64,000 bases of DNA from Pseudomonadota bacterium (GTDB lineage Bacteria; Pseudomonadota; Alphaproteobacteria; Sphingomonadales; Sphingomonadaceae). The stretch is taken from positions 1-64,000 of the forward strand of contig JAJZTH010000002.1 of assembly GCA_021849075.1 (NCBI GenBank), written 5' to 3'. Positions 38,636 to 47,016 of the stretch are shown here, piece after piece (within the stretch, counting starts at the first letter, position 1; each line of letters starts with the position of its first letter). A program made the translations under genes and the position numbers. The notes beneath the pieces were generated by a model. The model saw nothing but the letters and a program-made list of their open reading frames with translations, was not told the DNA's origin and ran no database searches.

Positions 38636-41409
38636 GCCGGTTCGTCACCTATCCCAAGCCCGGCGCGACTGGCACGATCCGCCGGTTCGAACCCGCCTAT
38701 TGGACGGTCGATTTCCCGATTGCGATGATGGCGACCGTTGTGACGACGGGGCCGAATTCGCTTCGGCTGAAGGCGCTGTTCCGCACGAACCGCGACCTTA
38801 TGGGGCTGATCTGGGAAGTCGAAGATCGCGACGATCATGGCGCCTATGCCTATCCGCGCCGGAAGGACTATCGCGGTTGCGTCCTGGAATTCGACTGGGC
38901 GTCGTCGGGAATTCGCCAGATCGACCGGCTTCAGTCCGTCACCCTGACGGTCGAGACATTCACGCACGGCACGCACTTCATTCGGATTTGGAACTATAAG
39001 ACGTCGGGCACGCCCGACGCCTGTCATATCCGGATGGTCTTCGATCAATCGACGCGATCCGGCTTCTACGCGGACACGTTCGTCCCCTGGGAAGACGTCC
39101 GGCGCATGTTCATTTCGCTTCAGCCGCTGGCGGCTGGGCGCGGCGATTGCTCGCTTGTCACGGCGGCCGCGAACGGGGCGACGTCGATCACGCTGAACGT
39201 CGGCGACGGCGGTCCGATCACGCCCGGCGCCCAGGTCTATATCCTGGGGTCCAGCTTCGACGTCCCCGCCTACACCGTGACTTCCACGACGTCCGGCGCG
39301 GTCCAGACGGTGACGATCACGCCGCCGATCAGCACGACGGGCGGCTTCAGCATCCCCGCCGGATCGGAAGCATTCGTCCAGACGGCGACGGACGAACAGA
39401 TCGGCGAAAGCCCGGCGCAAGTGGACATAACGAACGTGTCCGTCACCGGGCCGAACAGCACGCTTCCCATGCTGACGACGCCGCAACCGGCGCACGCGCT
39501 GCGCATGACGGACGGCTATGACAACGCCTATCCGTTCACGCCCCAGCGGCTGGTCGATCAGGTCCACGCCCTGGGCTATCGGGGTCCGTATGTCCTCTAT
39601 ATGGGGATCAGCAAGTTCCATTCGCTTTCCTGGCACGCGGGCGAAAGCCGCTATGTCGTCGATCCCGCGAAGCCGAAGCTGAACGCCCCGACGGTCCAAT
39701 GGCTTCAGGACTTCTTCGCCCGGCTTCACGCCAAGGGCTTCACGATCATCGTTTCCGTGTCGTTCGAAATCCTCGCCCAGTTCATGCCGTCGCCCTGGAA
39801 ACAGCGGGACGCGAACGGCAATGAGGCGCAAACCGGCTGGGAACCCCCGTCGTCGCTGATCGCGCCGACGAACACGGCCGGGCTTGCCTATCTTCGCGAC
39901 GTCTTCCTGGACACGCTGGCGCTTCTTCCCGGCGGCGCCGACGTCCATTTCCAGATCGGCGAACCGTGGTGGTGGGACGGCAGCTATGGGACGAACGCCC
40001 CGCATATCTATGACGCGACGACGGAAGCCGCCTATGTCGCCGCGACCGGGCAAGCGGTCCCGACGCCGCGCCTGACGTCCGTCTATGGGCAACCCCCAGC
40101 GCCGCAACTGCCCTATCTGCAATGGTGCAGGGATCAGCTTGGCGTCGCGACGAACTGGCTGGTCGCCCAGGTCAAGGCGGTCCACGCGTCGGCGATAACC
40201 TATTTGCTGGTCTTCACGCCGCAAATCCTTCGCGGCGACGCGCCCATGTTGCGCACGCTGAACTTCCCGGAAGCCGCCTGGAAACACCCGGCGTTCGACG
40301 TTCTTCAGATCGAAGACTATGACAAGATCGTCGAAGGCGACTATGCGTTCACGGACCTGACTTGGGAGCTGGCGACGACGGTCCTTCAATATCCGAAGGA
40401 CCAGATCGACTATTTCGCGGGCTTCAATCTGTTGCCCGATACGACCTGGATTTGGTTCAACACGGACAAGGCGATCTGGCGGGCGTTCAATGAAGCGCCG
40501 AAAGACGTCTATGTCTGGTCGCGCGAACAGGTCATGCGCGACGGCTGGCTGTTCGACGAACAGGCGTGGAAGGTCTATCCCGCCGTCACCCGTCTTGCGC
40601 AATGCTGGCGGATCGACCGGACCGACGGGGTGACGCAAGCCTTCACGTCGTTCGACAAGCCGCTGATCGTGGACGGGATCACCTATCAGCCCGCGAACAG
40701 CTTCAGCGCCTCGCAACTGGCGTCGGACACGGATATGTCGGTCGCCGACGTCGAATTGCTGGGCGCGCTGGACAGCGAAGACATTCAGGCTTCGGACCTG
40801 TTGGCGGGCGTCTATGATCACGCCGAAGTCGAACTGTTCCTAGTGGACTGGGGCGACCTGTCGCTTCCCCGGACCGTCGTCCGTCGCGGCTGGATCGGGA
40901 CGATCAGCCAAGCGGGGATTGCCTTCCGCGCCGAACTTCGCGGGCTGGGACAGCGCATTCAGCAACCCGTGATCGACACCTATTCGGCGGAATGCCGCGT
41001 CGATCTGTATTCCGCGCCGTGCGGCGTGAACCGCGCGGCCTTCGCCGTGTCGGCGACCGTCACCGCCCTGACGGACGGATCGCTGGGCGCGGCGTCCGAC
41101 AATCGCGTCTTCTTCGCTTCGTCCCTGGGACAGCCCGACGGCTGGTTTGACTATGGCGAAATATGGTGGACCGGCGGCGCGAACGCGGGCCGGAAGACCG
41201 AAGTCCGCGACTTCCGGGGCGGCCGGATCGAACTATGGGAGCCGATGGGGCTGGACATTGCCGTCGGCGACACGTTCGCGATCCATGCCGGTTGCGACAA
41301 GGCGTTCGCCACATGCAAGGCGAAGTTCGCCAATGGCCTGAACTTCCGGGGTGAACCGCACGTCCCAGGCAATGACGCCATGCTTCGCTATCCGGACCCG
41401 AAAGCATGA
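38632..41409 (+). CDS. Large tail-hub protein, TIM-barrel part fused to DUF2163 / GTA gp13-like domain
   Basis: A 925-aa protein. The N-terminal 200 residues are beta-rich (MSRFVTYPKPGATGTIRRFE). Residues about 290-620 look like a glycosidase-type TIM barrel (TDGYDNAYPFTPQRLVDQVH, ARLHAKGFTIIVSVSFEILA, GGADVHFQIGEPWWWDG, AFDVLQIEDYDKIVEGDYAF), as in non-contractile tail-sheath-like phage proteins. From about 660 it matches DUF2163 and phage_BR0599 (QAFTSFDKPLIVDGITYQPA, DTYSAECRVDLYSAPCGVNR, AGCDKAFATCKAKFANGLNF). GTA gp13 has only the last part. It binds the tail tip and may degrade surface polymer. The fusion seems unusual. Confidence 0.8.
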   Translation: MSRFVTYPKPGATGTIRRFEPAYWTVDFPIAMMATVVTTGPNSLRLKALFRTNRDLMGLIWEVEDRDDHGAYAYPRRKDYRGCVLEFDWASSGIRQIDRLQSVTLTVETFTHGTHFIRIWNYKTSGTPDACHIRMVFDQSTRSGFYADTFVPWEDVRRMFISLQPLAAGRGDCSLVTAAANGATSITLNVGDGGPITPGAQVYILGSSFDVPAYTVTSTTSGAVQTVTITPPISTTGGFSIPAGSEAFVQTATDEQIGESPAQVDITNVSVTGPNSTLPMLTTPQPAHALRMTDGYDNAYPFTPQRLVDQVHALGYRGPYVLYMGISKFHSLSWHAGESRYVVDPAKPKLNAPTVQWLQDFFARLHAKGFTIIVSVSFEILAQFMPSPWKQRDANGNEAQTGWEPPSSLIAPTNTAGLAYLRDVFLDTLALLPGGADVHFQIGEPWWWDGSYGTNAPHIYDATTEAAYVAATGQAVPTPRLTSVYGQPPAPQLPYLQWCRDQLGVATNWLVAQVKAVHASAITYLLVFTPQILRGDAPMLRTLNFPEAAWKHPAFDVLQIEDYDKIVEGDYAFTDLTWELATTVLQYPKDQIDYFAGFNLLPDTTWIWFNTDKAIWRAFNEAPKDVYVWSREQVMRDGWLFDEQAWKVYPAVTRLAQCWRIDRTDGVTQAFTSFDKPLIVDGITYQPANSFSASQLASDTDMSVADVELLGALDSEDIQASDLLAGVYDHAEVELFLVDWGDLSLPRTVVRRGWIGTISQAGIAFRAELRGLGQRIQQPVIDTYSAECRVDLYSAPCGVNRAAFAVSATVTALTDGSLGAASDNRVFFASSLGQPDGWFDYGEIWWTGGANAGRKTEVRDFRGGRIELWEPMGLDIAVGDTFAIHAGCDKAFATCKAKFANGLNFRGEPHVPGNDAMLRYPDPKA

Positions 41410-41828
41410 CGACGCGCGGACAGATCGTCGCGGCCGCGCGCGGCTGGCTGGGGACGCCCTTTCATCATCAAGGGCGGCTGAAGGGCGTCGGCGTCGATTG
41501 CGCTGGCGTGATCGCTGAAGTCGCGCGGGAACTAGGCGTCGCGGACGTGGACCTTCGCGGCTATGGGCACCGCCCGGACAGCCGGGAACTTGAACGGCTT
41601 TGCCATGAACACATGACGGCGGTTCCGGTCGCCCAGGCGCAACCGGGCGACGTGGCGCTGATCATGATCGACGGCGCTCCCCAGCATTTGGCGATCCTGA
41701 CGGGCCTTCATGGCGGCCGGGGAATGCTTCACGCCTACGCGCCCGCCCGGCGCGTCGTCGAACATGGAATGGATCAGGACTGGACGGACCGGATCGTCGC
41801 CGCGTTCGTCATGCCGGGGGTCGAATAG
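41406..41828 (+). CDS. NlpC/P60 tail peptidase (GTA gp14-like)
   Basis: A 140-aa cysteine peptidase. Catalytic Cys lies in GVGVDCAGVIAEVARELG (about residue 32) and the His in APQHLAILTG (about residue 92). It would cut the peptidoglycan stem peptide at the tail tip during DNA entry. Overlaps both neighbours (ATGA at the start; TAGTG at the end). Confidence 0.9.
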   Translation: MTTRGQIVAAARGWLGTPFHHQGRLKGVGVDCAGVIAEVARELGVADVDLRGYGHRPDSRELERLCHEHMTAVPVAQAQPGDVALIMIDGAPQHLAILTGLHGGRGMLHAYAPARRVVEHGMDQDWTDRIVAAFVMPGVE

Positions 41829-44080
41829 TGGCAACAATCGTTCTTTCGGCCGTCGGCTTCGCGCTGGGCGGTCCCCTTGGAGCGTCCATCGGATCGTTCA
41901 TCGGGTCGCAAATTGATCAGCAGCTATTCGCCCCGACGTTCCGTTCGGAAGGGCCACGGCTGGGCGATCTGACGGTCCAGGCGTCATCCTATGGAAACCC
42001 TATCCCCCGCATATTCGGGCCGGAAAACCGCGTGTCAGGGAACGTGATCTGGTCCACGGGCCTGATCGAAACGAAGACGACGAAGAAGCAAGGCGGCAAG
42101 GGCGGCGGCGCCAAGTCGGAAACGACGTCCTACACCTATCACGTCGATTGCGCGATTGCCCTTTGCCGGGGACCGATTGCCAGCGTGAAGCGCATTTGGG
42201 CGGACGGGAAGCTGTTCCGCGACGAAAGCGGCGCCCAGAAACAGGCGAACGCGGTCCGGGTCTATACCGGCACGGAAAGCCAGATGCCGGACCCGACAAT
42301 GGAAGCCGCCCTGGGCGCGGGGAATTCCCCGGCGCACCGTGGGCTTGCCTATGTCGTCTTCGACCGCCTGGAGCTGGGGGACTTCGGCAACCGCATTCCG
42401 AACTTCACCTTCGAAATCGAAGCGCATTCGTCGGCGACCGTCGCAACCGTGATCGAAGAACTATGCGGCGCGGCGAACGTGCCTTTCCTGGACGCGGCGC
42501 GCGCCGACTATCTGGACCTTCGCGGCTATAACATCGCGCGGGCGGCGACCATTCGCAGCGTGCTTGACCCGCTGCGCACCGCCTTCTTCTTCGACGCGTC
42601 CGAGATCGAAGGCGAATTGCAGTTCTTCCCGTCCGACGGGACGCCCGTCGCCAAGGTTCCCCGCGACGAACTGGGCGCGCATGAATTCGGCACGGACCGC
42701 CCGGCGGATTATGAAGCGACGCGGACCGCCGACATTGAACTTCCCCGCCAGATCGTCGTCCAGCACATGGACCCGGCGCGCGACTATCAGGCGAACAGCC
42801 AGCGCGCCCGGCGAAGCACGACGAAAAGCGACGCGGACCTGTCCGTCGAATTGCCGATAGTCCTGTCCGCCGACGACGCGAAGGCGATTGCCGAGCGCAT
42901 GGCGTCCATGGCGTGGATCGGCCGCGACGGCTTCACCTATCAGCTTCCGATCACCTATCTTCACGTCGAACCGGGGAACAAGATCGTCGTCGGGCACGCC
43001 GACGGGAAGGAACGCGTCGTCCGCGTCACCCGCCGCGAACTTCGGCTTCCCGGTTCCTTGCTGGTCGAATGCAAGACCGACGGCGCGGCCGTGCTGTCCA
43101 AGGGCGCGACCGCGGCGCCCGCAATCGTTCCGACGCAATCGGTCGCCCTTCCCGGCGTCACTACGGCGCACATTCTGGACTTGCCGATCCTTCGCAACGC
43201 CGACGACGTGTCCGGCTTCTATACGGCCGGGACCGGCGCTTCGACCGGCTGGCGCGGCGCGATCCTCTATCGGTCGCGCGACGGCGGCGTGAACTATGAC
43301 AGCTTCGCCGAGATGATCGACGGCGCCGTGATCGGAACAGCGGACGACGCCCTGGGGGAAGGTTCGCCGGAATTCTGGGACGAAGCAAACAGCGTCACCG
43401 TCACCCTGACGAACCCGGCGGACACGCTGGAAAGCGTCACGGCGCTTCAGGTTCTGAACGGGTCGAATGCGGCCGTGATCGGCGGGGAAGTCTTCCAGTT
43501 CCGGAACGCCACGCTGATCGCGCCAAGTCGCTATCGGCTGGACGGCTTGCTTCGCGGCCGCAAGGGGACCGAAGACCAGATTGCCGGGCACGCGGCGGGC
43601 GACCGCTTCGTCCTGTTGACCGGCGGCGGCATTTACCGCCCCGAACTGGAAGCGGGCGAAGTCGGCGTCGAACGATCCTATAAGGCGGCGTCTGTCGGAA
43701 CGAACCTGTCCGATGCCGCGCCGTTCACCTTCACGCATTCCGGGCGCTGGGCGAAGCCCTATGCGCCAGCGCACCTTCGCGGCGCCCGGAACGGGACCGG
43801 CGACCTTGCCCTGTCATGGATCAGGCGAACCCGCCTGGAAGACCCGTGGACCGACGGGATCGACGCGCCCTTGGGCGAAGCGGCCGAAGCCTATGAAATC
43901 GACATTCTGGACAGCGGCGGCGTCGTGAAGCGCACGCTGTCCAGCGCAACGCCTACGGCGACCTATCCGGCGGCGGACCAGATCACGGACTTCGGAAGCG
44001 CCCAGTCCGCGATCCGCGTGCGGGTCTATCAGATCAGCGCCCGCGTCGGGCGCGGCTTGCCAACGGAGAAGACGCTTTGA
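41828..44080 (+). CDS. Tail tip / host specificity protein (GTA gp15-like)
   Basis: A 750-aa protein, GTG start overlapping the previous stop. The N-terminus is hydrophobic and Gly-rich (VLSAVGFALGGPLGASIGSF), then GNPIPRIFGPENRVSGNVIW, TTSYTYHVDCAIALCRGPIA, NRIPNFTFEIEAHSSATVAT, FQFRNATLIAPSRYRLDGLL. This matches the GTA gp15/phage-tail_3 (J-like) family, the central tip protein. The C-terminal part contains fibronectin-III-like strands. Coupled to the fibre gene by ATGA. Confidence 0.88.
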   Translation: MATIVLSAVGFALGGPLGASIGSFIGSQIDQQLFAPTFRSEGPRLGDLTVQASSYGNPIPRIFGPENRVSGNVIWSTGLIETKTTKKQGGKGGGAKSETTSYTYHVDCAIALCRGPIASVKRIWADGKLFRDESGAQKQANAVRVYTGTESQMPDPTMEAALGAGNSPAHRGLAYVVFDRLELGDFGNRIPNFTFEIEAHSSATVATVIEELCGAANVPFLDAARADYLDLRGYNIARAATIRSVLDPLRTAFFFDASEIEGELQFFPSDGTPVAKVPRDELGAHEFGTDRPADYEATRTADIELPRQIVVQHMDPARDYQANSQRARRSTTKSDADLSVELPIVLSADDAKAIAERMASMAWIGRDGFTYQLPITYLHVEPGNKIVVGHADGKERVVRVTRRELRLPGSLLVECKTDGAAVLSKGATAAPAIVPTQSVALPGVTTAHILDLPILRNADDVSGFYTAGTGASTGWRGAILYRSRDGGVNYDSFAEMIDGAVIGTADDALGEGSPEFWDEANSVTVTLTNPADTLESVTALQVLNGSNAAVIGGEVFQFRNATLIAPSRYRLDGLLRGRKGTEDQIAGHAAGDRFVLLTGGGIYRPELEAGEVGVERSYKAASVGTNLSDAAPFTFTHSGRWAKPYAPAHLRGARNGTGDLALSWIRRTRLEDPWTDGIDAPLGEAAEAYEIDILDSGGVVKRTLSSATPTATYPAADQITDFGSAQSAIRVRVYQISARVGRGLPTEKTL

Positions 44081-44712
44081 CCGACACGCCGAAGATCGCG
44101 CTTCCATACCTTGCGACCGGACAGGCGCAAAAGGAAGTCACGCACAACGAAGCCCTGAACCGGCTGGACGTCATGATCCAGCCCGCCGTCGTCAACAGCA
44201 CGACGGCCGCGCCGCCCGGCGCCCCGACGAACGGGCAAGCCTGGATCGTCGCGGCGGCGGCGACCGGCGCCTGGGCGGGCAAGGAAGGGCAGATCGCGGC
44301 ATGGTTTGACGGCTGGCAGTTCTTCCCGCCCGCCGACGGCTGGACCGTCTGGGACGCCGCGCGGGGTCGCCAGATCACGTTCAACGGCACGAGCTGGGGC
44401 GATGATCGCCCGGCGGTCGAAACGCCGACGCTGGGGCTGTCCTGGATCGGTTACGGCGGCGGCTATGGAAGTCCCCGCTATTTCAAGACGCCCGACGGCC
44501 GGGTGACGCTGGAAGGGCTTATGCAAGCCGGGACCGACGGGACGGTCTTCACCTTGCTTCCCGGCTATCGGCCGCCGGATCGGCTTATGTTCGCGTGCTG
44601 GTCCGGGGGCGGCGCCTATCGCGTGGACATTCTCGCAAACGGCGAAGTGATCCTGACGGGATCGAACGCCGTCTTCAGCTCGCTTTCGGGCATTTCTTTC
44701 ATTGCAGCGTGA
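44077..44712 (+). CDS. DUF2793 tail fibre/receptor-binding protein
   Basis: A 211-aa protein. Residues 1-125 match DUF2793 (LPYLATGQAQKEVTHNEALN, GQAWIVAAAATGAWAGKEGQ), which attaches to the tail tip. The C-terminal 85 residues (LEGLMQAGTDGTVFTLLPGY, VDILANGEVILTGSNAVFSS) are a beta-sandwich of the kind seen at fibre tips. It probably recognises the host surface. Short for a fibre, which fits a small knob-like fibre. Confidence 0.82.
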   Translation: MTDTPKIALPYLATGQAQKEVTHNEALNRLDVMIQPAVVNSTTAAPPGAPTNGQAWIVAAAATGAWAGKEGQIAAWFDGWQFFPPADGWTVWDAARGRQITFNGTSWGDDRPAVETPTLGLSWIGYGGGYGSPRYFKTPDGRVTLEGLMQAGTDGTVFTLLPGYRPPDRLMFACWSGGGAYRVDILANGEVILTGSNAVFSSLSGISFIAA

Positions 44713-44717
44713 CGGCC

Positions 44718-45095
44718 ATGGAACCGGCACATTCTGAACAACCGGCGGGGGAAAACACAGTGTCGCCATGGATTGAAACCGCCGTCGCAAAATACGGATG
44801 GATTTGGATCGGACTGACGTTCGGGCTTGCCGCGAAATATGCCTTGCTGATCAAGCGGGGCGTCCGGGTTCGGCCGATCCTGATCTTCGCCGACGTCCTG
44901 TTGCTCCCCATGGTCGCCCTGATCGCCTATTCTCTGGTCCATCAATTCGGCGCGTCCGGCGAAGCGTCGGCGTTGCTGACTGCCCTGGGAACCGTCGGCG
45001 CTGACCGGCTGGTCAAGCTCTACACGGACCGCTTCTTTGCCCAGATCGACCGATCTGAAGGCGTGACGCCCGGCGCGGCGCAACCCCCCGACTAA
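44718..45095 (+). CDS. Membrane protein, holin candidate
   Basis: A 125-aa protein with two hydrophobic segments, YGWIWIGLTFGLAAKYALLI (about residues 27-46) and ILIFADVLLLPMVALIAYSL (about 54-73), a third weaker helix near 80-95 and a charged tail. It resembles LydA-type or phage-holin family proteins. It precedes the endolysin. A second small holin candidate lies after the endolysin. Confidence 0.65.
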   Translation: MEPAHSEQPAGENTVSPWIETAVAKYGWIWIGLTFGLAAKYALLIKRGVRVRPILIFADVLLLPMVALIAYSLVHQFGASGEASALLTALGTVGADRLVKLYTDRFFAQIDRSEGVTPGAAQPPD

Positions 45096-45121
45096 CAACC
45101 TACATCATCGGAGACATTGCC

Positions 45122-45553
45122 ATGGCAATCACACTTGGACAGCGGTCGCTGTCCCGGCTGGACGGCGTTCACCCTGATCTTGTCCGCGTCGTGAAGCGCG
45201 CGGCCGCGCTGGCGACCGCCGAAGAAGACTTCACCGTCCTGGAAGGCGTCCGCACCCCCGAACGCCAGCGCGAACTTTACGCCCAGGGCCGGACGAAGCC
45301 GGGGAAGATCGTCACCTGGACGCTGAAGTCCAATCACTTCCGCAATGCGCGGACCGGCTTCGGCCATGCCGTCGATCTGGCGCCGTTCCCGATTGACTGG
45401 AACGATCACGGCCGGTTCGACCGGCTGGCGAAGCTGATCTTCCGCGCGGCGGCGGCCGAAGGCGTCGCGATCCGCTGGGGCGCGGACTGGGACCGCGACG
45501 GCAAGCCGCGCGAACGCGGCGAAACGGACAGCCCGCACTTCGAACTTGCCTGA
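45122..45553 (+). CDS. M15-type endolysin (L-alanyl-D-glutamate peptidase-like)
   Basis: A 143-aa VanY/M15 peptidase. Motifs: VLEGVRTPERQRELYAQGRT (substrate side), SNHFRNARTGFGHAVDLAPF (zinc His and Asp of H-x6-D) and TDSPHFEL (zinc His). It has no signal peptide, so it needs a holin to reach the peptidoglycan. Related to T5-type and other alphaproteobacterial phage endolysins. Confidence 0.9.
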   Translation: MAITLGQRSLSRLDGVHPDLVRVVKRAAALATAEEDFTVLEGVRTPERQRELYAQGRTKPGKIVTWTLKSNHFRNARTGFGHAVDLAPFPIDWNDHGRFDRLAKLIFRAAAAEGVAIRWGADWDRDGKPRERGETDSPHFELA

Positions 45554-45635
45554 TCGGCAACCCCTATCCCCAGCCTGAAGGATCGAACCGCGCGCGGCCG
45601 GGCTGGCGGCTGGCGCTTCACGCGAAAGGAAGACC

Positions 45636-45806
45636 ATGATCGACTATATCCTGAAGCGGCTTCGCGAGCCGTCCACCTATGCGGGCTTCGCCGGTCTGGC
45701 GCTTGCCCTGGGCCTGACGGCTACCGAATGGGCGACCATTTCCACGGCCGTCGCCGGGATCGCTGGCGTCGTCGCCATGCTGTTGACCGACAAGGCGGCC
45801 GGGTGA
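45636..45806 (+). CDS. 56-aa small holin
   Basis: The frame reads MIDYILKRLREPSTYAGFAG, then two short hydrophobic segments around FAGLALALGLTATEWATIST and AVAGIAGVVAMLLT, ending DKAAG. This is the small holin pattern common in alphaproteobacterial phages. GAAAGGAAG precedes the ATG. The stop overlaps the GTG of the spanin gene. Confidence 0.7.
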   Translation: MIDYILKRLREPSTYAGFAGLALALGLTATEWATISTAVAGIAGVVAMLLTDKAAG

Positions 45807-46228
45807 ATTGGGGCCGCATTCTGGGCGGGGCGGGCGTTCTGGCGCTCGCCCTTGCCCTGGCATGGCTTTACGGTAACGCGCGATATGATGCCGGGAAGTC
45901 CGCCGGAACGCTGGCTGAAGCGGGGAAGTGGCAAAAGCGGGTGGACGAACAGTCCGCCCAGATCGCGGACCTTCGCGTCGCGAACGAACGCAAGGTCGCC
46001 CAGGCGACGACACGCTATGTCGAGACGCGCGAACAGCTTCAGCCGATCATTGTCCAATCGAAGGAAAGGGTCCGGGAATATGCGGCAACACCTTCTGGCG
46101 CTGTCCAGTGCCTTGCTTCTGACCGCGTGCATGGGATCGACGCGAACGCCGCCGCCCTTGGCCTACAGCCCGCCCCCGCCGCCGACGGTGGCGACGCAAC
46201 ATTGCACCCGGACGCCGATCCGCCGTAG
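45803..46228 (+). CDS. Inner-membrane spanin, Rz-like
   Basis: A 141-aa protein, GTG start. An N-terminal membrane anchor (ILGGAGVLALALALAWLYG, residues about 5-23) is followed by a long coiled-coil periplasmic region (KWQKRVDEQSAQIADLRVAN, then TRYVETREQLQPII). It spans from inner membrane and pairs with the outer-membrane lipoprotein encoded in the overlapping frame to fuse membranes at lysis. No classical cleavage site, as expected. Confidence 0.82.
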   Translation: MNWGRILGGAGVLALALALAWLYGNARYDAGKSAGTLAEAGKWQKRVDEQSAQIADLRVANERKVAQATTRYVETREQLQPIIVQSKERVREYAATPSGAVQCLASDRVHGIDANAAALGLQPAPAADGGDATLHPDADPP

Positions 46229-46343
46229 CGCAGACGGATCGCTGTCCAGCGCCCAGGCTGAAGGCGCCCTTCGCGACCGCGACGCCGATCTGGCGTTATG
46301 CGAAGCGAAGCGGAAGGCGGCGATAGACGGCTGGCCTGATTAG
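46080..46343 (+). CDS. Outer-membrane spanin lipoprotein, Rz1-like, nested start inside Rz
   Basis: An 87-aa protein starting MRQHLLALSSALLLTACMGS: a lipoprotein signal with the lipobox LLTAC (Cys 17). A Pro-rich stretch (TRTPPPLAYSPPPPPTV) is typical of Rz1 proteins. It begins 149 bases before the end of the Rz gene in another frame and continues 115 bases past it. The C-terminal helix (AEGALRDRDADLALCEAKRK) could pair with Rz. Confidence 0.85.
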   Translation: MRQHLLALSSALLLTACMGSTRTPPPLAYSPPPPPTVATQHCTRTPIRRSADGSLSSAQAEGALRDRDADLALCEAKRKAAIDGWPD

Positions 46344-46344
46344 A

Positions 46345-46638
46345 TCAGGCGGAAAGGTGACGACGGACCAGTTCGTCCGTTCGGGGGCGGGCCTTCCGCC
46401 CTTCGCGCAAGTTCTGGACGAAGCCGGGGTCGCCCAGCAAGTCCTTTCCGAACCCGCTGGCGGCGGTCCCGGTCGCGCAAAGATGCGCTTCGATCCAGTC
46501 CAATAGATTGACCCGCACGCCCGCCTTGTGCGCCGCCACGAACGCGGATCGCAGTTCGCAATTGACCTGATCGAGCTGACGCCGCGCCGTCGCGCGGACG
46601 GCCTTCAGCCGTTCGATCTGTGAAAGGTGACTTTCCAT
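46345..46638 (-). CDS. Small phage regulator-like protein on the opposite strand
   Basis: A 97-aa protein, convergent with the lysis genes. Its last part GDPGFVQNLREGRKARPRTD (about residues 68-87) resembles a pattern I know from small alphaproteobacterial phage and plasmid proteins that have an HTH-like C-terminus. The N-terminal half is helical (SQIERLKAVRATARRQLDQV). It is downstream of the bidirectional terminator, so it needs its own promoter, none of which is obvious. Confidence 0.6.
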   Translation of the reverse strand: MESHLSQIERLKAVRATARRQLDQVNCELRSAFVAAHKAGVRVNLLDWIEAHLCATGTAASGFGKDLLGDPGFVQNLREGRKARPRTDELVRRHLSA

Positions 46639-46677
46639 GCCGCTGAAATGAACGGGTCCGATGCCTGTAGGAAAGCG

Positions 46678-46712
46678 AAAAGGGGCGGCGCTACGGCGTG
46701 CGCCCCTTTTTT
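46678..46712. terminator. Bidirectional intrinsic terminator near the right phage end
   Basis: A perfect 10-bp stem AAAAGGGGCG / CGCCCCTTTT (46678-46687, 46701-46710) with a 13-base loop and T run on the plus strand; the A run gives a T run on the minus strand. It ends the late operon and the leftward 101-aa gene, whose stop lies in the loop. Confidence 0.85.
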
Positions 46713-46996
46713 GTTTCCGGCTGGGCGGCGATCCAAATCTTGTCCCCCGCCGGGGCGATGATCAGGACGCGGACGCGATCCTTCGTCCAGGCAATGATCG
46801 GGCACATGACGACGATCTGTTCCGGGGGTTCCCATGCGTAGCGCGGCTGGGCTGAAAGGGTGACAGGTCGGTCCCTGAACCGGGTCCAGGTCGGGCGCTC
46901 GCGCTTCAGCACGTCGAGCTGTTGCCGGGTATAGGGTGAGCCTCCCACGGGCGTCCCTTCCCATGGGCTGATCTTCGAAGGCGTGATTTTCCGCAC
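46691..46996 (-). CDS. Phage hypothetical protein, coupled to the integrase in the excised phage
   Basis: A 101-aa protein starting with GTG (VRKITPSKISPWEGTPVGGS), containing YTRQQLDVLKRERPTWTRFR, a short helical/basic part, and a beta-rich end (EQIVVMCPIIAWTKDRVRVL). I recognise no domain. The GTG overlaps a TAG stop (TAGTG) that, in the circular phage, ends the integrase frame coming through attP. So in the excised form it is the next gene of the leftward operon; in the lysogen it is cut off and lies beside host DNA. It could be an excision or replication helper, by position only. Confidence 0.6.
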   Translation of the reverse strand: MRKITPSKISPWEGTPVGGSPYTRQQLDVLKRERPTWTRFRDRPVTLSAQPRYAWEPPEQIVVMCPIIAWTKDRVRVLIIAPAGDKIWIAAQPETKKGRTP

Positions 46997-47016
46997 TATA
47001 CCGCCGCTTTCAGGAA

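Noticed and set aside
35057..44712. The tail region as a gene transfer agent cluster
   Set aside because: Tail-tip genes resemble GTA gp10-gp15, but integrase, att sites, repressor circuit, replication and lysis genes show a full prophage.
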